Source of the DNA: Nageia nagi
Taxonomy: Eukaryota > Pinophyta
Assembly: GCA_050084985.1 (NCBI GenBank)
Contig: JBITNC010000002.1
Location: forward strand, 1,984,001-2,048,000
Length of the DNA stretch: 64,000 nt
Reading direction: 5' to 3'
Below the pieces are notes generated by a model. The model did not search any database, was not told the DNA's origin, and worked only from the letters and a program-made list of their open reading frames with translations. This document shows positions 48,924 to 61,035 of this stretch, piece after piece; the stretch's first letter is position 1, and every line of letters begins with the position of its first letter. The translations under genes were made by a program, and so were the position numbers.

Positions 48924-51900
48924 TTGTTTGTAAATATCATATATGCTTTTGAACCTTTTATTTTATTTTACAACCTAGAGTTTATATGGACTAGATCTAA
49001 AACCAGAGCAGGAAAAGAAGCACCAGATTTTAGAACTTTAGATGCTCCTAAGAGAAAGACCCTGATCAAGTCCAAGTTTCTGAATAGTATCAACACCCTG
49101 AAATCCTTTACCAAGCCAGAACCATCCAATCTTCACACTAGAAATACCTCTCCTAAAATGGCTAATCCAGCTCATAATATTTATCCAGCATGGGAAAATA
49201 GGGTACCAATAGCTCTGGCCGTGTTGCATGACATCCCAGCTAACATTTTCAAAACCATTCTGGAGTTTGATGCAACTTCAGAGAAAACAGCTTATGAGCA
49301 TTGTGTTGATGTAGTTGGCTTAGCTAAGACTCATAATATTCAACATGAAGATGTCATGGTGAGATTACTGGCTCAGTCTTTCAAAGGAAAGGTCCTAGAT
49401 TGGTACAGAGGCCTTCCTAATGGATATATAACCACTTGGGCTCAACTGGTAGAGCCCTTTATCTTGGAATTTAATGAATTAGGAGATCCTTTTTCTCTGT
49501 TAACATAGTTCACTTCAATCAAAAGATATGAGCAAGAAAATATCCCTGATTTCAACATTAGATTCCAAAAAACTTGGATGAGAGTCCCAATGATAGTCAG
49601 GCCCCAACAATTTCAAGCCTTAATGTATTACCTGAGATCCTTTCCTTCGGATCTCTCTCTGTAAATCCAAAATTTTAGAGTAAATACTTTCTCGGAGGTC
49701 TATAGACAAGCAGTATATGTCAAAGCCTATCTTATTTCAATAGGAAAATTTCCAAGTCGCATGCCAATGCCTTATTTTCTGGTAACTACCCAACAGCAAA
49801 TTTTGAGACCTTAAGTAGTTAGTTTGGCTCCACCTATGGCCAGTATTCCTGCCCCTGTTCAACAGTGGCCATCAACCTTGCCAGTCCCTAGAGCTCCCTT
49901 AGCCTTACCAACCCCTCATCAGCCTAATATGAATCAAGGAGTAGCTTCATCGATAGAGATTCAGGAACTCCAAAATTTGTGTAGGAATATGGCAAATCAG
50001 ATTACCATTCTAAGTAGGCAAAGTAATGTAAGAAGATATCCTTATCCTACTGTAGAAAAGGGTCAACATGTGTTAAATGAGGATGTAGACCGAGCTTCCT
50101 CTTCTGGGTCAGCCACTGGTTTATGTTTGGCCTGCAATGATGCTCATGAACAAACAACATGTCTTGTTTATCAATACCAAGAATATTTATCAAGAAGTGG
50201 GGGTATTCCTCTGCCTGGTGTAGCTGATGACATAAGCTAAGATGTGAACCTGATGAATTTTGCACCAGTGGATATAGGAGTTTTTGCTATGGAAATAAGA
50301 TCAGGGAAAAAACCCCTAGTCTTCGGTATTTTAGAAAGAAAAGTTGAATCCCAAAAGAGTTTCGGTTCAGTGATTCCTAAAAAGCAAGATGCAGTTTCTG
50401 GTTCTAACAAAAAGACCCCAGAAAAGGAAATAGTTTCCCAAAAATTCTTGTTTCCAAAAACCAAACCGATGCCTAAAGCCAGTGATCAAAATCTTCGAAA
50501 GTTAAGGTTCCCTTCGCTCACCAAGCATCAAAGAAAAGATGATACTCTACAACTTTAGGAAAAATTTACCAATAGATTTAAAAATAAAATTGGTGAACCT
50601 CTGGCTATCCCAGAGTTCAACATTATGGCGGAGCTAAAGAGAACTCCCATGAAAGTGTCCCTGTTTGAAGCTTTAAAAATTCTTGGGCAAATTGATTTAC
50701 TAAAAACGTCTCTTATAGCATTGAATGAAGGAATGGAAAGAGTGCTTAATCTTTTTGAGACATCAAAATATCTAGGGATGGGAAAGAACAAACCTTTAGC
50801 TTTTTATATGACTCTAGAAATTGAGGGATATGTACTTCATAATTGTCTGGTTGATTCTGGGGTAGCTACTATTGTGATGCTTAAAGCAGTGTGCAATGTG
50901 ATGGGGTTACCTATGATAAGAACATCCATTGGAGTACTACAATTGGATTCCACACCTGTCAAAATAGTAGGAGTGCTCAAAGATATAGTCCTAAAAATAC
51001 ATAAGTGTCCCTCTATAATTATTACTCAAGAAGTTGTAGTTATTGAGCTACCCCCTTTGTTCGAGCTATGTCTGTCTAGAGAATTTACAGCTAAAATAGG
51101 GGGTTATCTAGCAATGGACTACACCCATTATTTGATCCCTTATGGAAATAAGAGGGTAAGACTGAATAATGAGGAAATTTCTAAGTTTCATGTAGAGAAA
51201 AAGGAGGAGGTTTGTGCAATCTTTGGCAAATTGGAAGAATCAGATGAATTACTGGAGGAACTACAAACCGAAGAACCTTGTAGTATGAGTATGCTCAACA
51301 CTATCTATGACCTGGAGCTTGGAAATTATTGTTTAATAGAACTAGAATCTTTCATCTCGAAACTCACAAGGGAAGATTTCTGGAGAAATGAAATTTAAGA
51401 GATGTCTTTTGATGGGGCAAAATCCAAAAATGGATCCGGAGCCAGAATCATCCTGACCAACCCAACTGGTAAGGTACATAAATTTTCTTTCAGACTCACC
51501 TGGTTATGTTCCAATAATGTAGCAGAATATGAAGCTCTTTGCCTTGGACTAGAACAAGCTATCAAAATGAAAATTCAGTGTTTAAAGATCAAAGGGGATT
51601 CATAGTTGATCGTGAAATAGGTGACAAGTAAATGTTCAGTCAAGCATCATTATTTGAAATCTTACAGGAATCAGGTTTGGGATCTATTTGAGCATTTCAA
51701 AGCATTACATATTCAATCTATCCCAAGGAAATTCAACCAAGAAGCTGACACCTTAGCACAAATGGGACCTAGTTTTGATCCTACCAATGACTGGTTTCGA
51801 AGGAAGGGTGTTCAGCTCATTTTCAGGCCATTAGTTCTGGATAATGATTCCTTTTGGTAGGTTTTTCAGGATGAGGCTCAAATTAACCAATTTTTATTAC

Positions 51901-52178
51901 AATAAGCTGTATGTCATGCAGTAGGTGAAGAGGACTCTGAAGTTTTCCAGGAGCAAGACATAATTCAGCTGAACAATAATAAAATCCCTAAGGATTTGAT
52001 TCCATTCGAAGGATTGTTTGATAGGAATGACCAAGTAAAGAGAAGAGGTATGAATATAAACCCAAATAACTATGAAGAACATGAAGTTTTTCTGGGTAAA
52101 TCATTAAAAATTGGTATATCTAATACTCCAAAATAGATTCAAGAAATTGTACAATTATGCAAAACATATGTTGATGTT
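48924..52178 (+). pseudogene. Element B gag, protease and upstream RNase H-like domain
   Basis: One frame throughout, broken only by point stops; the first in-frame ATG is at 49158 (MANPAHNIYP). Gag core: LDWYRGLPNGYITTWAQL and a CLACNDAHEQTTC zinc-knuckle-like box (about 50130). Protease: NCLVDSGVATIVM at about 50840-50880 (D-S-G active site). Then, in the same frame and before the RT, comes an RNase H-like domain: SFDGAKSKNGSGARIIL (51405), NNVAEYEALCLGLEQA (51515) and KIKGDS, stop, LIVK (51590), then QEADTLAQM. These keep the Asp-Glu-Asp-Asp pattern of the plant aRNH. About eleven in-frame stops are seen, most at probable Gln codons. The frame is cut by a LINE at 52179 within KTYVDV and resumes at 57866. 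Confidence 0.88.
52160..52178. repeat. 19-bp target site duplication of the LINE, left copy
   Basis: CAAAACATATGTTGATGTT, identical to 57847-57865, encodes part of the element B polyprotein (KTYVDV). Its length is in the usual range for LINE insertions. Confidence 0.93.
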
Positions 52179-52474
52179 TTTGTTTTGGTAAGTAAATAAA
52201 TTCTATTGATTAACTAGTTCGAACAAAATTACATGATGGCCATTACTACCAAGTCAGCAAAGGAATCTGAAAGACATGTCAAGCTTATGGAAGCTACAGT
52301 GAGCATAGTTAGACATGCTATACATAATACTAAATCAAACCTCTAAGATTACTATGACTACCAGTATGAATACTAAGGTCGATGGTGGGGCCCCCCTGGA
52401 GCATATGCAGTAAGTAAAAGTAGGATGAACAGTGTTGGAGCTTGATACACTAATTTCTTCTTACGTAGGTCCAT

Positions 52475-55400
52475 TCATGGATGGGCTGGAGCAAAAGATG
52501 TAATGTCATCTGATCCAGCTGGTGTTGCTTCATTGATAGTGTTTGATACTTTAAGATGCCAGGCAAAGAGGATGTGGTCCCAGGGGCGAAGGTTTGATAG
52601 TTCTTGCCTTGTTTCATTATCAACAACTATGTGGGCTACCCATATCATTGCTAAATTTTTGCCTGTAACATGCCAAACCTGGTCTACTAATTTTGGTTGA
52701 CCTCTAAAAATGTGATTATTTCATTCAATCCATAGATTCCAACAAATCATTACCAGAGCTGCATTCCAGATTACCATTGGCACTTGTCTTTGTTTGGGGT
52801 ATTCCCATGAGGATAGTAGGTTCCCTATGTTGCTTGGCATAGTCCATTGTAAGCCAAAGATGTAGAGGAATTTGAACCAGATTTCCATGGTGTAGGTACA
52901 ATGCAAGAGGATGTGAGGCCCTGACTCCTCTGCTTCACCACAAAAAACACAATTGTATGTGCCTAAGAAGCCATGTTTGAGCAACTGGAACCCCACAAGG
53001 TGTTTATCATGAGTGGCTATCCATAGAAAAAATTGGGCCTTAGGCCATGCTCTGTTTCTCCACACTTTGGACCAAACTATTGGAGGCCAAGGGGAGTGTG
53101 CAGCAGTATGAGAAGCTTTATAGGCTGATTTAACCATGTATGACCTTGAGGGAGTAAGTGGCCAGATGAGCTTATCCTCCTCTTTTGGATTGAGCTTGTG
53201 GCTATGTAGCATGGATTCAAGCTGAGTTGATACTACCTCCTATCCAGGGAGGATCCCTGTTACATTCTTCCATCTTGGCTATCTAACTAAATTATCATCC
53301 ACCCACTCATAATAATCTGCAATACTATCTCCCCAAAGATTGCACAAGATAGTCTTAAGTGCACCAAATTCAGGTTTTTTGGAGAGTGATTCAGGGAGTA
53401 ACCAGATGTCATCCCAGAATTTTGCTTTTTTCCCTGACCCCACATCCCACTTTATGAATTGTAGAACATGATTCCTGGCTTTCTTAAGACCATTCCAAAC
53501 TAATGAACCAATAGGCAGGTTCTCAACTATGAAGATTCGTGTGGGATCCTGGTTGTCCAGGTACTTCGATCTAAGAGCTTGGCTCCATAGTGATGAAGGA
53601 TTGCAATAACATCTCCACACAACTTTGCCCAATAGAGCAAGGTTCATTAATCTTAAGCATTTGACACCCAACCCCCCAGACTTAGTACTTGTGCAAATAG
53701 TTTGCCAAGCTACTAAGTGGATTTTTTTGGCTTCTGACATACCATTCCATAGGAAGTTTCGCATAATTTGTTCCATTTGATCAAGAATTTTATTTGGCAA
53801 CCAAAAAACACTCAACCAAAAATTGGGCAGAGCACTCAGGATAGCCTTAATTTTTACCATTCTACCAGTGGTAGAGAGCCATTTGCCTTTCCATACCTCT
53901 AGTTTTGACTTTAACTTGCCAACTATGGAGTCCCAGAATCCTCCTACATTTCCACCTTGAGCAAGGGGAAGACCTAGGTAGATGCTTGGAAGTGTGTCTA
54001 GGGTCATACCTATGGATCTATCCATTACCTGAAGGAGGATGGGGTCTAGGTTGATGCTATACCACTTTGACTTTGTATAGTTTACTACTTGACCAGAGGC
54101 AATTTCATAAGTACTGAGTAGGTTCTTGATAGTGTTTATCTCTTGAATGGATGGATAGGCAGCTAGTAGCGTGTCATCAGCAAATTGGGAGTGTGAGATA
54201 GCTAGGCAAAGGTGGTTGATGTGCAAGCCTTTTAGGTGACCAGAGGATCGCAAGTGGGTTAAACCCTACCAAGGGCTTCTGCTACTATGATGAAGAGGTA
54301 TGGTGATAGTGGGTCTCCTTGCCTGAGGCCACGAGAACTCTTGAAGAAGCCTCTAGCACTCCCATTAATTAGCACAGAGAATGAGGGATTGCCAATTAAA
54401 GCATAGATCCACTGTATCCATCCAATGTCAAACCCAAACTTTTCCATAATCTTTAGCAAGAAGGACCAACTGATTCTATCAAATGCTTTTTTCATATCAA
54501 GTTTGATGAGTAATCCCTTCTCCCCCCTGGTATTAAGAGAGTGAATAAGCTCATGAATTAGAATGGCACCATCCATTAGCTGTCTCCCTTGTACAAAGGC
54601 TTTTTGTTCATCAGAGATGATGTATGGAACTATGACCTTGAGCCTATTTGTAGCCACTTTCAAAATAATTTTGTATATCGAATTACACAAAGAGATAGGT
54701 CTGAATGCATCAATAGATTTTGCATCTTTTGACTTAGGTATGAGGGTCAAGAATGTATGGTTGAACCTACTCAGAACTTGTTTTGAGGTAAAGGATTCTC
54801 TGACAACTTCCACTACTTCTGCCTTTAGTAAATGCCAAAAATGTTGGTAGAACCCTGGAGGGAATCCATCAGGGCCTGGGGCTCCCCAACTTTTCATTTG
54901 AAACACTACCGTTTCAACCTCCTCCTCTGATACAAGTGCCATAAGCTTGAAATTCATGGTTGGAGAAACAAGATGTGGGATGAAGTCCAAGCATAGTTGT
55001 TGGGCTTCCTCTCGACTGATGGCTTCTTCACTAAGCAAGGATTGAAAAAAAGAGACAATGTGGGTATCCAAGTCCTCTGGGTCAGTAATAGTGCTATTTG
55101 TGGGAGTAATCAACCTTGTTATCTTGTTATTGGTATGGTGAGCCATAGTTGTCATGTGAAAATATTTGGTGTTTTTATCTCCTTCTTTCAACCAGCGGAG
55201 GCATGATTTTTGCTTCCAGTGAATCTCCTCTTGAAGGTATACCGTATCCAATTGGTGGAGAGTCTATTGTTCATGTTTAAGGAGGTATTCAGTCTGTGCA
55301 ATTTGGAAAGCTACTTCAATATGAGCCAATTCTGATTCTAAACAAGCTCTTTTATCAAAAATAACCCCAAAGCATTCCTTGTTCCAAGCTTTAATCTTAT

Positions 55401-56265
55401 CCTTAAGTTTTCTAATCTTAGTTGCAAACCTAAGCATCTTTGACCCTTTCACCCACATATCCTCAGACCACCAAGACTCCACTTGTTCTTCAAAAGAGGG
55501 ATGGGAGAGCCACATACGCTCAAAATGGAAGGGAGAACCTTTGCGTTTGGCTGGAGTTTCTACATGCAAGGATATTGGCTAGTGATCAGAGCCACCATGT
55601 GTTAGCACTTCCATCTGAGTAATGATTCCCTATTCAATCCAATGAGCAGTATGTAAGAACCGGTCAAGCTTAGTGAGGATTTGCTTTTCATTTGACTGTC
55701 CATTTGACCAAGTGAATTTTCCTTGAATACAAAAAGGTTCTATCAGTTGTTGAGAGTTAATGAAATGGTTAAAGATGTCATCACCCCTATCCATATTACG
55801 TGAGCCTCCCTTTTTCTCATCTAGGGATCTGATGGCATTGAAATCCCCACCTATTACACAAGGTATAATAGAGTGGGCTGTTAGCCACATTGAGATTTGC
55901 TCCCAACACTTCACTTTCTTCTCCATTTTTTGAGGACCATAAAAGTTTAAGAGGCCAAAAGAGGAGCCTGTGACATTACACTTGACCAAAACTGCTAGCC
56001 AAGATTCCTGAATAGAGTCTAAGGAGCAAGAGACCTTAGAGGGATCCCATAAAGTAATAACTCCACCAGATTGACCATTTGAGTCATTGGCAAGAAAAGA
56101 GCTTTTAAACCAAAATTATTTCTGATATTTTGCAACCTCTGTAGCCATCATCTTAGATTCCTGGATAAGGAGAATTGCAGGATTAACTGACCTAACTAGA
56201 GCTTTTACATGTCATATTTTCTTGGGGTCATGGAGGCCCCTAGTATTCCATGATGTAATAATCAT
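52475..56265 (-). pseudogene. LINE ORF2: AP-like endonuclease, reverse transcriptase, zf-RVT
   Basis: Start ATG 56265 (MIITSWNTRGLHDPKK) is the typical L1 endonuclease start. Endonuclease motifs: IQESKM, NFYGPQ, GGDFNAI (near 55840), LDRFLHTAHW and a SDH box near 55585. RT: WLKEGDKNTKYFH (55170), GAPGPDGFPPGFY (54870), FVQGRQLMDGAIL, LDMKKAFDRISW, GLRQGDPLSPYLF (54310) and catalytic FADD (about 54176-54190). After that comes the conserved TKSGGLGVKCLRLMN and, near 52880-52960, CVFCGEAEESGPHILLHC of zf-RVT. The C-terminus has WIE, stop, NNHIF (the WxERNxRxF motif) and ends at TGA 52475. Stops lie at about 55261, 55586, 55627, 53276, 53231 and 52711. One frameshift near 54255 breaks the RT before FADD. 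It is inactive as it stands. Confidence 0.93.
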
Positions 56266-57716
56266 TGGGAAACCTGGTGTTTTTTGGAGGCAAGGAGTTC
56301 CTCCAATCGTGTCTGACTCCCACTTTCTATACTTGCCATAGCTTCTTGAGAACACTTAGTTTGGTTAGATGTTCTGCCTTTGAGCTTGTTTTGACCAACT
56401 ACTGCAGTTTTTAGGTAGGATGGTGTTTGCTTTATGATAGAAATGGATGGTTGCCTACTGTGAATATGCTTGGGTTTATCATTTGGTGAGGCTACTTTGG
56501 CTAGCTCCATACCTTGCTCAATGCCTACAAGGTCTTCCATATTCATGTCCATTTCCTGTAGAACATTTTCTATCTGATTTGGCTGCAATGTGGGGGTGAG
56601 ATCTGTATCAGAACAAGAGAAGATTTGCTCTTGTATGTTACCAATTCTCTACATTGGATTAGCATGTGGGGAGTTCATGGTTTCTGTAGTTATTTCTTGT
56701 TGCAGTTCATTGCTCTAAGGATCTTGTTAAAGATTTGGGGGGGTTGGAGCTTTTACAGATTCTTGGTTGGGGGTGTCTTTTACATTTTGAAGTATTTGGA
56801 AACGATTACTGGATCAGGAATCCTTATCAGGGGTGTATCTTTTCAGTGCTTGGTGTTTTCACTTGGGTTCCTGGAAGCCTTCATTAGGAATTTCTGGGCT
56901 ATTACCGACCTTTTGTGCTAGGGGACAAGCTTTGGCTAGATGCCCATATTCTGAGCAGACCCGACAACAGAAGGGAAGGTTCTCATAGTCTATATTCTGG
57001 AGGTAGGTTAGGCCATCCTTGGGTAGGTTGATCTTAACTTGGGCTGGCAAGGGAGAATCAATTTTTACATAGACACAGATCCGAGCATAACCAAGAGAGT
57101 CTAGTTTCCATGTCTTCTCTGAGAACCCCATGAATGCTCCTATGGCATTACCAATGGCTATGAATATATCCTCCTTCCAAAGTTCCCTTGGGAGGGTTGG
57201 GAGACATACCCAAACAGGAGCAGAGGAGGGATACTCTTCATCCAGTTTGAACCCTGTATGCCAGGGCTTCATGAAGAGCCTTGCATTATCGTTGAACCAT
57301 GGGCCTCCTTCAAAGACCATATCTCTATCTATTTCTATGGCAAATAAGGCAATGAAGTAGCCATTCGGGTAAAAGCTTAGATAGATCTCACCTCGAACCT
57401 TCCAAGCATTTGCAACCTAGTGTTTGATCGCTGCTGAGGGAGTGCGGGAGCCTAAAAATTTGCAAATCAATGCTCTGGTTTCCAGTAGACTGATTTCATC
57501 ATGCACGCTATCACCATGAATAGTTATTTCAGGGATCTTAGATGTAGCGTGTAGACAACCAGAATCAATTTTCCATGGCTCAGACTTTGGCATATTTATA
57601 CGATGAAATCTCGACTTGTTTGTTCCATGACCTGCTCTAAATGATCTTGATCATAAAACATCACAGAAGGAAGCATTCTGTGGGAGGTCTGAGGGGTCCC
57701 CTGAGCTCGTAGCCAT
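56262..57716 (-). pseudogene. LINE ORF1: DUF4283-like RNA-binding protein with CCHC knuckle
   Basis: The frame starts at ATG 57716 (MATSSGDPSDLPQNASFCDV) and remains in register for 485 codons to TGA 56262, with several point stops. The middle reads DMVFEGGPWFNDNARLFMKP, then VWVCLPTLPRELW, the DUF4283 pattern of plant L1 ORF1 proteins. A zinc knuckle CCRVCSEYGHLAKACP follows near 56930-56975. The Ser/Thr/Pro-rich C-terminal part is poorly conserved. The last codon overlaps the ORF2 start (ATGA at 56262-56265). The protein would bind LINE RNA; here it is truncated by stops. Confidence 0.88.
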
Positions 57717-57846
57717 GTATTGGGGCCCAAGCATCGTGCACACAATAGTAGTTGCAGGGTTTCTCCAATAGTTTTCCTCTTTCCTCCTTACAATCTTATG
57801 TTGCAAAGGTAGTATGTTGTTCTTCCTAAAATTTTACTTTGATTCT

Positions 57847-57865
57847 CAAAACATATGTTGATGTT
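57847..57865. repeat. 19-bp target site duplication of the LINE, right copy
   Basis: Identical to 52160-52178. The element B frame resumes here with KTYVDVIAWSYDDL. Confidence 0.93.
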
Positions 57866-60547
57866 ATTGCTTGGTCTTATGATGATTTAAAGGTTTTTGA
57901 TAGATCAGTGATACAACATACAATCGAGTTGATAGATGATGCTAAACCAGTCAGACAAAAATAAAGACTAGTAAACCCTAAGATTGAAGTTGCCATGAAG
58001 TAGGAGGTTCTAAAATTGTACAAGGCTGGGATAATTTATCCCATCAAGCATTCCACTTGGGTAGCTAATCTTATGCCTGTCCAGAAGAAAAATGGCGAGA
58101 TAAGGTTGTGTGTGGATTTTTGGGGCTTAAACAGAGTATCTTTGAAAGATCACTATCCCTTACCGCCAATGGAACAGATACTAAATACTATAGCAGGTGC
58201 TGAAAAGTTCTCTTTGATAGACAGTTTCTCTAGGTACAATCAGGTTTGGGTCTAGAATGAAGATCAATTTAAAATAGCTTTTACAACTAAATGGGGCACA
58301 TTTGCTTTCCAGAGTATGCCTTTTGGACCATCTAATGCAGGGGCTACCTTTCAGAGAGCTATGGATTATGCGTTTGGAGAGCTGGTAAATAAGAGTCTAT
58401 TGGTATACCTTGATGATATTACTATCTTCTCTCACGATAGAAACATGCATGTTCAACATCTAGAGCAAGCCTTCATCAAATGTAAGAGGTATGGTATATC
58501 CCTAAATCCTAAGAAGTCTATCTTCATAGTAGATGAGGGTAAATTATTAGGCCATGTCATTTCAAAAGAGGGGTGGGCTATTGATCTGGATAGAGTTAAA
58601 GCTATAAATGACTTATCTCTCCCATCTAATAAGAAGTCTCTACAGTCTTTTCTAGGTCAGATTAGCTTTGTTAGAAGATTTATTCAGGATTTCTCAAGCA
58701 TTATCAAACCCATCACCCGGATGCTAAAAAAAGATACTCCTTTTGTATGGATTGAGGAAGGTAAAGAAGCTTTTCAAAAAATCAAGGTAGTGATTACAAA
58801 AGCTCCTGTACTGAGAAATCTAGATTTTAGCAAAGAATTTATTCTGTACACGTATGGTTCATATACTAGTGTTGCAACCATTTTGACCCAGAAGCACGAA
58901 AGGAATGAAGAATACCTAGTCGTATTTTTCAGCCAGACTATGAACAGTTGTGAGGAAAAATACACTTTCATTGAAAAATAGGTCTTAGCTATTGTGAAAG
59001 CACTCAGTAAGTTAAAACATTACATTGCTCAGAGTAGGATTTTAATTCTAACCATACACCCGGATGTTAGGTCTTATGTTATGCAGGGAGAATTGGGAGA
59101 AGGAAGACCTAGGTGGATTTCAAAAATTCTCAAATACGATGTTGAAATTCGGCCCACCAAGCTCATAAAAGGAAGAGCACTTTGTGAGCAACTTGCAAAA
59201 CCTATGATACCGAAAAAGGGGATGGTATGCTTTGTTGAACAAGAAACCCCAGAATCCGTATCTGAAGATACAACAAAGGATTGGATGGAGCAGTTAAATA
59301 AATATTTTGAGACCGTAAAACTACCAGGAAACATGAATGCATCCCAAAGAAGGTGATTCAAGATACATGCCCAGAATTACACGGAGATAGATCAGATACT
59401 TTATAGAAGAAATCATGATGGCATTTTGTTAAGATGTGTACCGATGACAAAGTTAGCTAAGCTCATTGAAGAGTTTCATTTCGGAGGGTCTAGAGGTCAT
59501 TACTCTGGATACATAATAGTGGGTAAGATTATTCAGGCAGGATATTATTGGCCTACTATGTTCAAAGATGCTTTTGCAAAGGCACAAAATTGTGAAAAGT
59601 GTCAAAGGTATGTAGGAAGAAAGAGAAATGCGGCATTACCATTGGAACCAATCCAAGTAGAAGGACCCTTCCAACAGTGGGGGCTAGATTTTATCAGAGT
59701 CATCAATCTAAACTCCTTTTCTGGACATAAATTCATCCTTACTACTATAGACTTTTTCACCAGATGGGCCGAAGTAGAGGCCGTAAAAGAGGCAAATCAG
59801 AAGACTATTCTAATATTTATAGAAAAGTTAATTACCAGGTATGGTATTCCCCAAATGATAATTTCAAATAATGGCTTAGCATTCGTAGGAGCTGAAGTTA
59901 CTGATTTTGCTATGAGATTAGGTATCTATTGGAAAACTTCCTCAAACTATTACCCCCAGGGTAATGGTTTGGTTGAGTCTACAAACAAGAATTTGATTTG
60001 GATTCTCAAAAGAACAGTGGAAGATAACCCTCGAACTTGGCACGAAAAGCTCAATTGGGCATTGTGGGCAGATAGGATCATAGTAAAATTGGCCATTAAA
60101 ACCAGCCCATATACGTTGGTATACGGTAAAAGGGCGGTATTACCAAGTCATTTTGAGCTTTCAATTTTAAAAGTTTTTCAGGAATATGGTGAGGATTTTG
60201 AATCTCTCAAGGTTCGGATGAATGAACTGTTGCATTTAGAAGAGCTCTGGAATCGATCATATCAAGACCTCCGGAGAAGAAATGAAATAGTAAAAAGATG
60301 GTTTGATGGTCGAAAATCAACTCCGGATACTTTTAGAGAAGGAGATTTAGTGTTGAAATGGGATGAGGATAGAACTAAACCTAGGAAACACAAAAAATTT
60401 GAATCCATGTGGTTCGGACCCTATTTAGTAGCTAAATGTGTTGGGAAAAATGCCTTTGAGCTAGCAAAATTAAATGGGTACAAATTGCCAATTTCAGTTA
60501 ATGGACAACACCTAAAGCGATATAAGACTGCAAGTGTAGGACAGTGA
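57866..60547 (+). pseudogene. Element B pol: reverse transcriptase, RNase H, integrase
   Basis: Same frame as the gag-protease part. RT: YKAGIIYPIKHSTWVANLMP, then VDFWGLNRVSLKDHYPLPP; catalytic YLDD intact at 58406-58417; LGHVISKEGW. Canonical RNase H at about 58810-59060, where the expected first Asp appears as Tyr (LYTYGS). No second RNase H follows; LRNLDF...KHYIAQSR leads directly towards integrase. Integrase (59426-60547, one 373-codon open stretch): zinc-binding FHFGGSRGHY...NCEKCQRY, first Asp in WGLDFIRV, second Asp replaced by Asn in ISNNGLAF (59867-59869), Glu in NGLVESTNK, and a GPY/F-like module WFGPYLV near 60410. Five stops separate the pieces. The Asp-to-Asn change would abolish strand transfer even without them. 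Confidence 0.94.
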
Positions 60548-61035
60548 TCTTTTGAAAAGATATAATTTTGTACACATATTGTAAATAGTGTGCTATTTGC
60601 ATTTATTTCAAGTTGTTGTTGTAGTTGTCAGCTATTTATTAGTAGCTTAGTGTTAATGGTAGTTGTACTTTTGCACCGATAGAATTGAAGTTTCCAAAAG
60701 GGGTATAGAAAATCAAATCTCAGAGTTCCCAAAAAGAGCGTATAATATTAAATCGGTTATTAATGCTACTATCCATGAGGTTATTTCATGTGTTCAGAGA
60801 GATTGCACATCAATCAACGAAATGAGCTATAAAAGGACCAAGAGCACTACTCACCGAAAATACCTAAATTCTAGAATTCATAGAAAGCATTTGTTTACAA
60901 ATTTGCAAAGCTAGTATCTACTGCGCATTTTTAGGAGTTGTGAAATATAGCAGAAGAATTCGAGAAAAGCAAAGTGTCGGTTAAGGGTGATAGAAGTGAG
61001 ACAAGAGAGTTGAGAAGTGCAGCACAAGCAAATAA
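60548..61035 (+). other. Spacer between element B integrase and the extra ORF
   Basis: AT-rich, without a recognised motif. An 83-codon frame (60663-60914) has low-complexity product IEVSKRGIENQISEFPKRAYN... and could be the N-terminal side of the downstream ORF in another frame. A splice acceptor or subgenomic start for the downstream ORF could lie here; none is evident. Confidence 0.4.

Larger units (their letters stand above)
52179..57846 (-). mobile_element. Nearly full-length L1-type LINE inserted in element B
   Basis: A 5.67-kb insertion on the minus strand bounded by a 19-bp target duplication. From its 5' end (right) it has a short leader, ORF1 (57716-56262) with a DUF4283-like domain and a CCHC knuckle, ORF2 (56265-52475) with endonuclease, RT and zinc-finger domains, and a 3' region of about 300 bp. 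The tail end next to the left duplication is only weakly T-rich on the plus strand, so the poly-A has decayed. Coding frames carry stops and at least one frameshift but are far better preserved than the two other LINEs in the window. It is younger than element B, which it interrupts. Confidence 0.95.
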
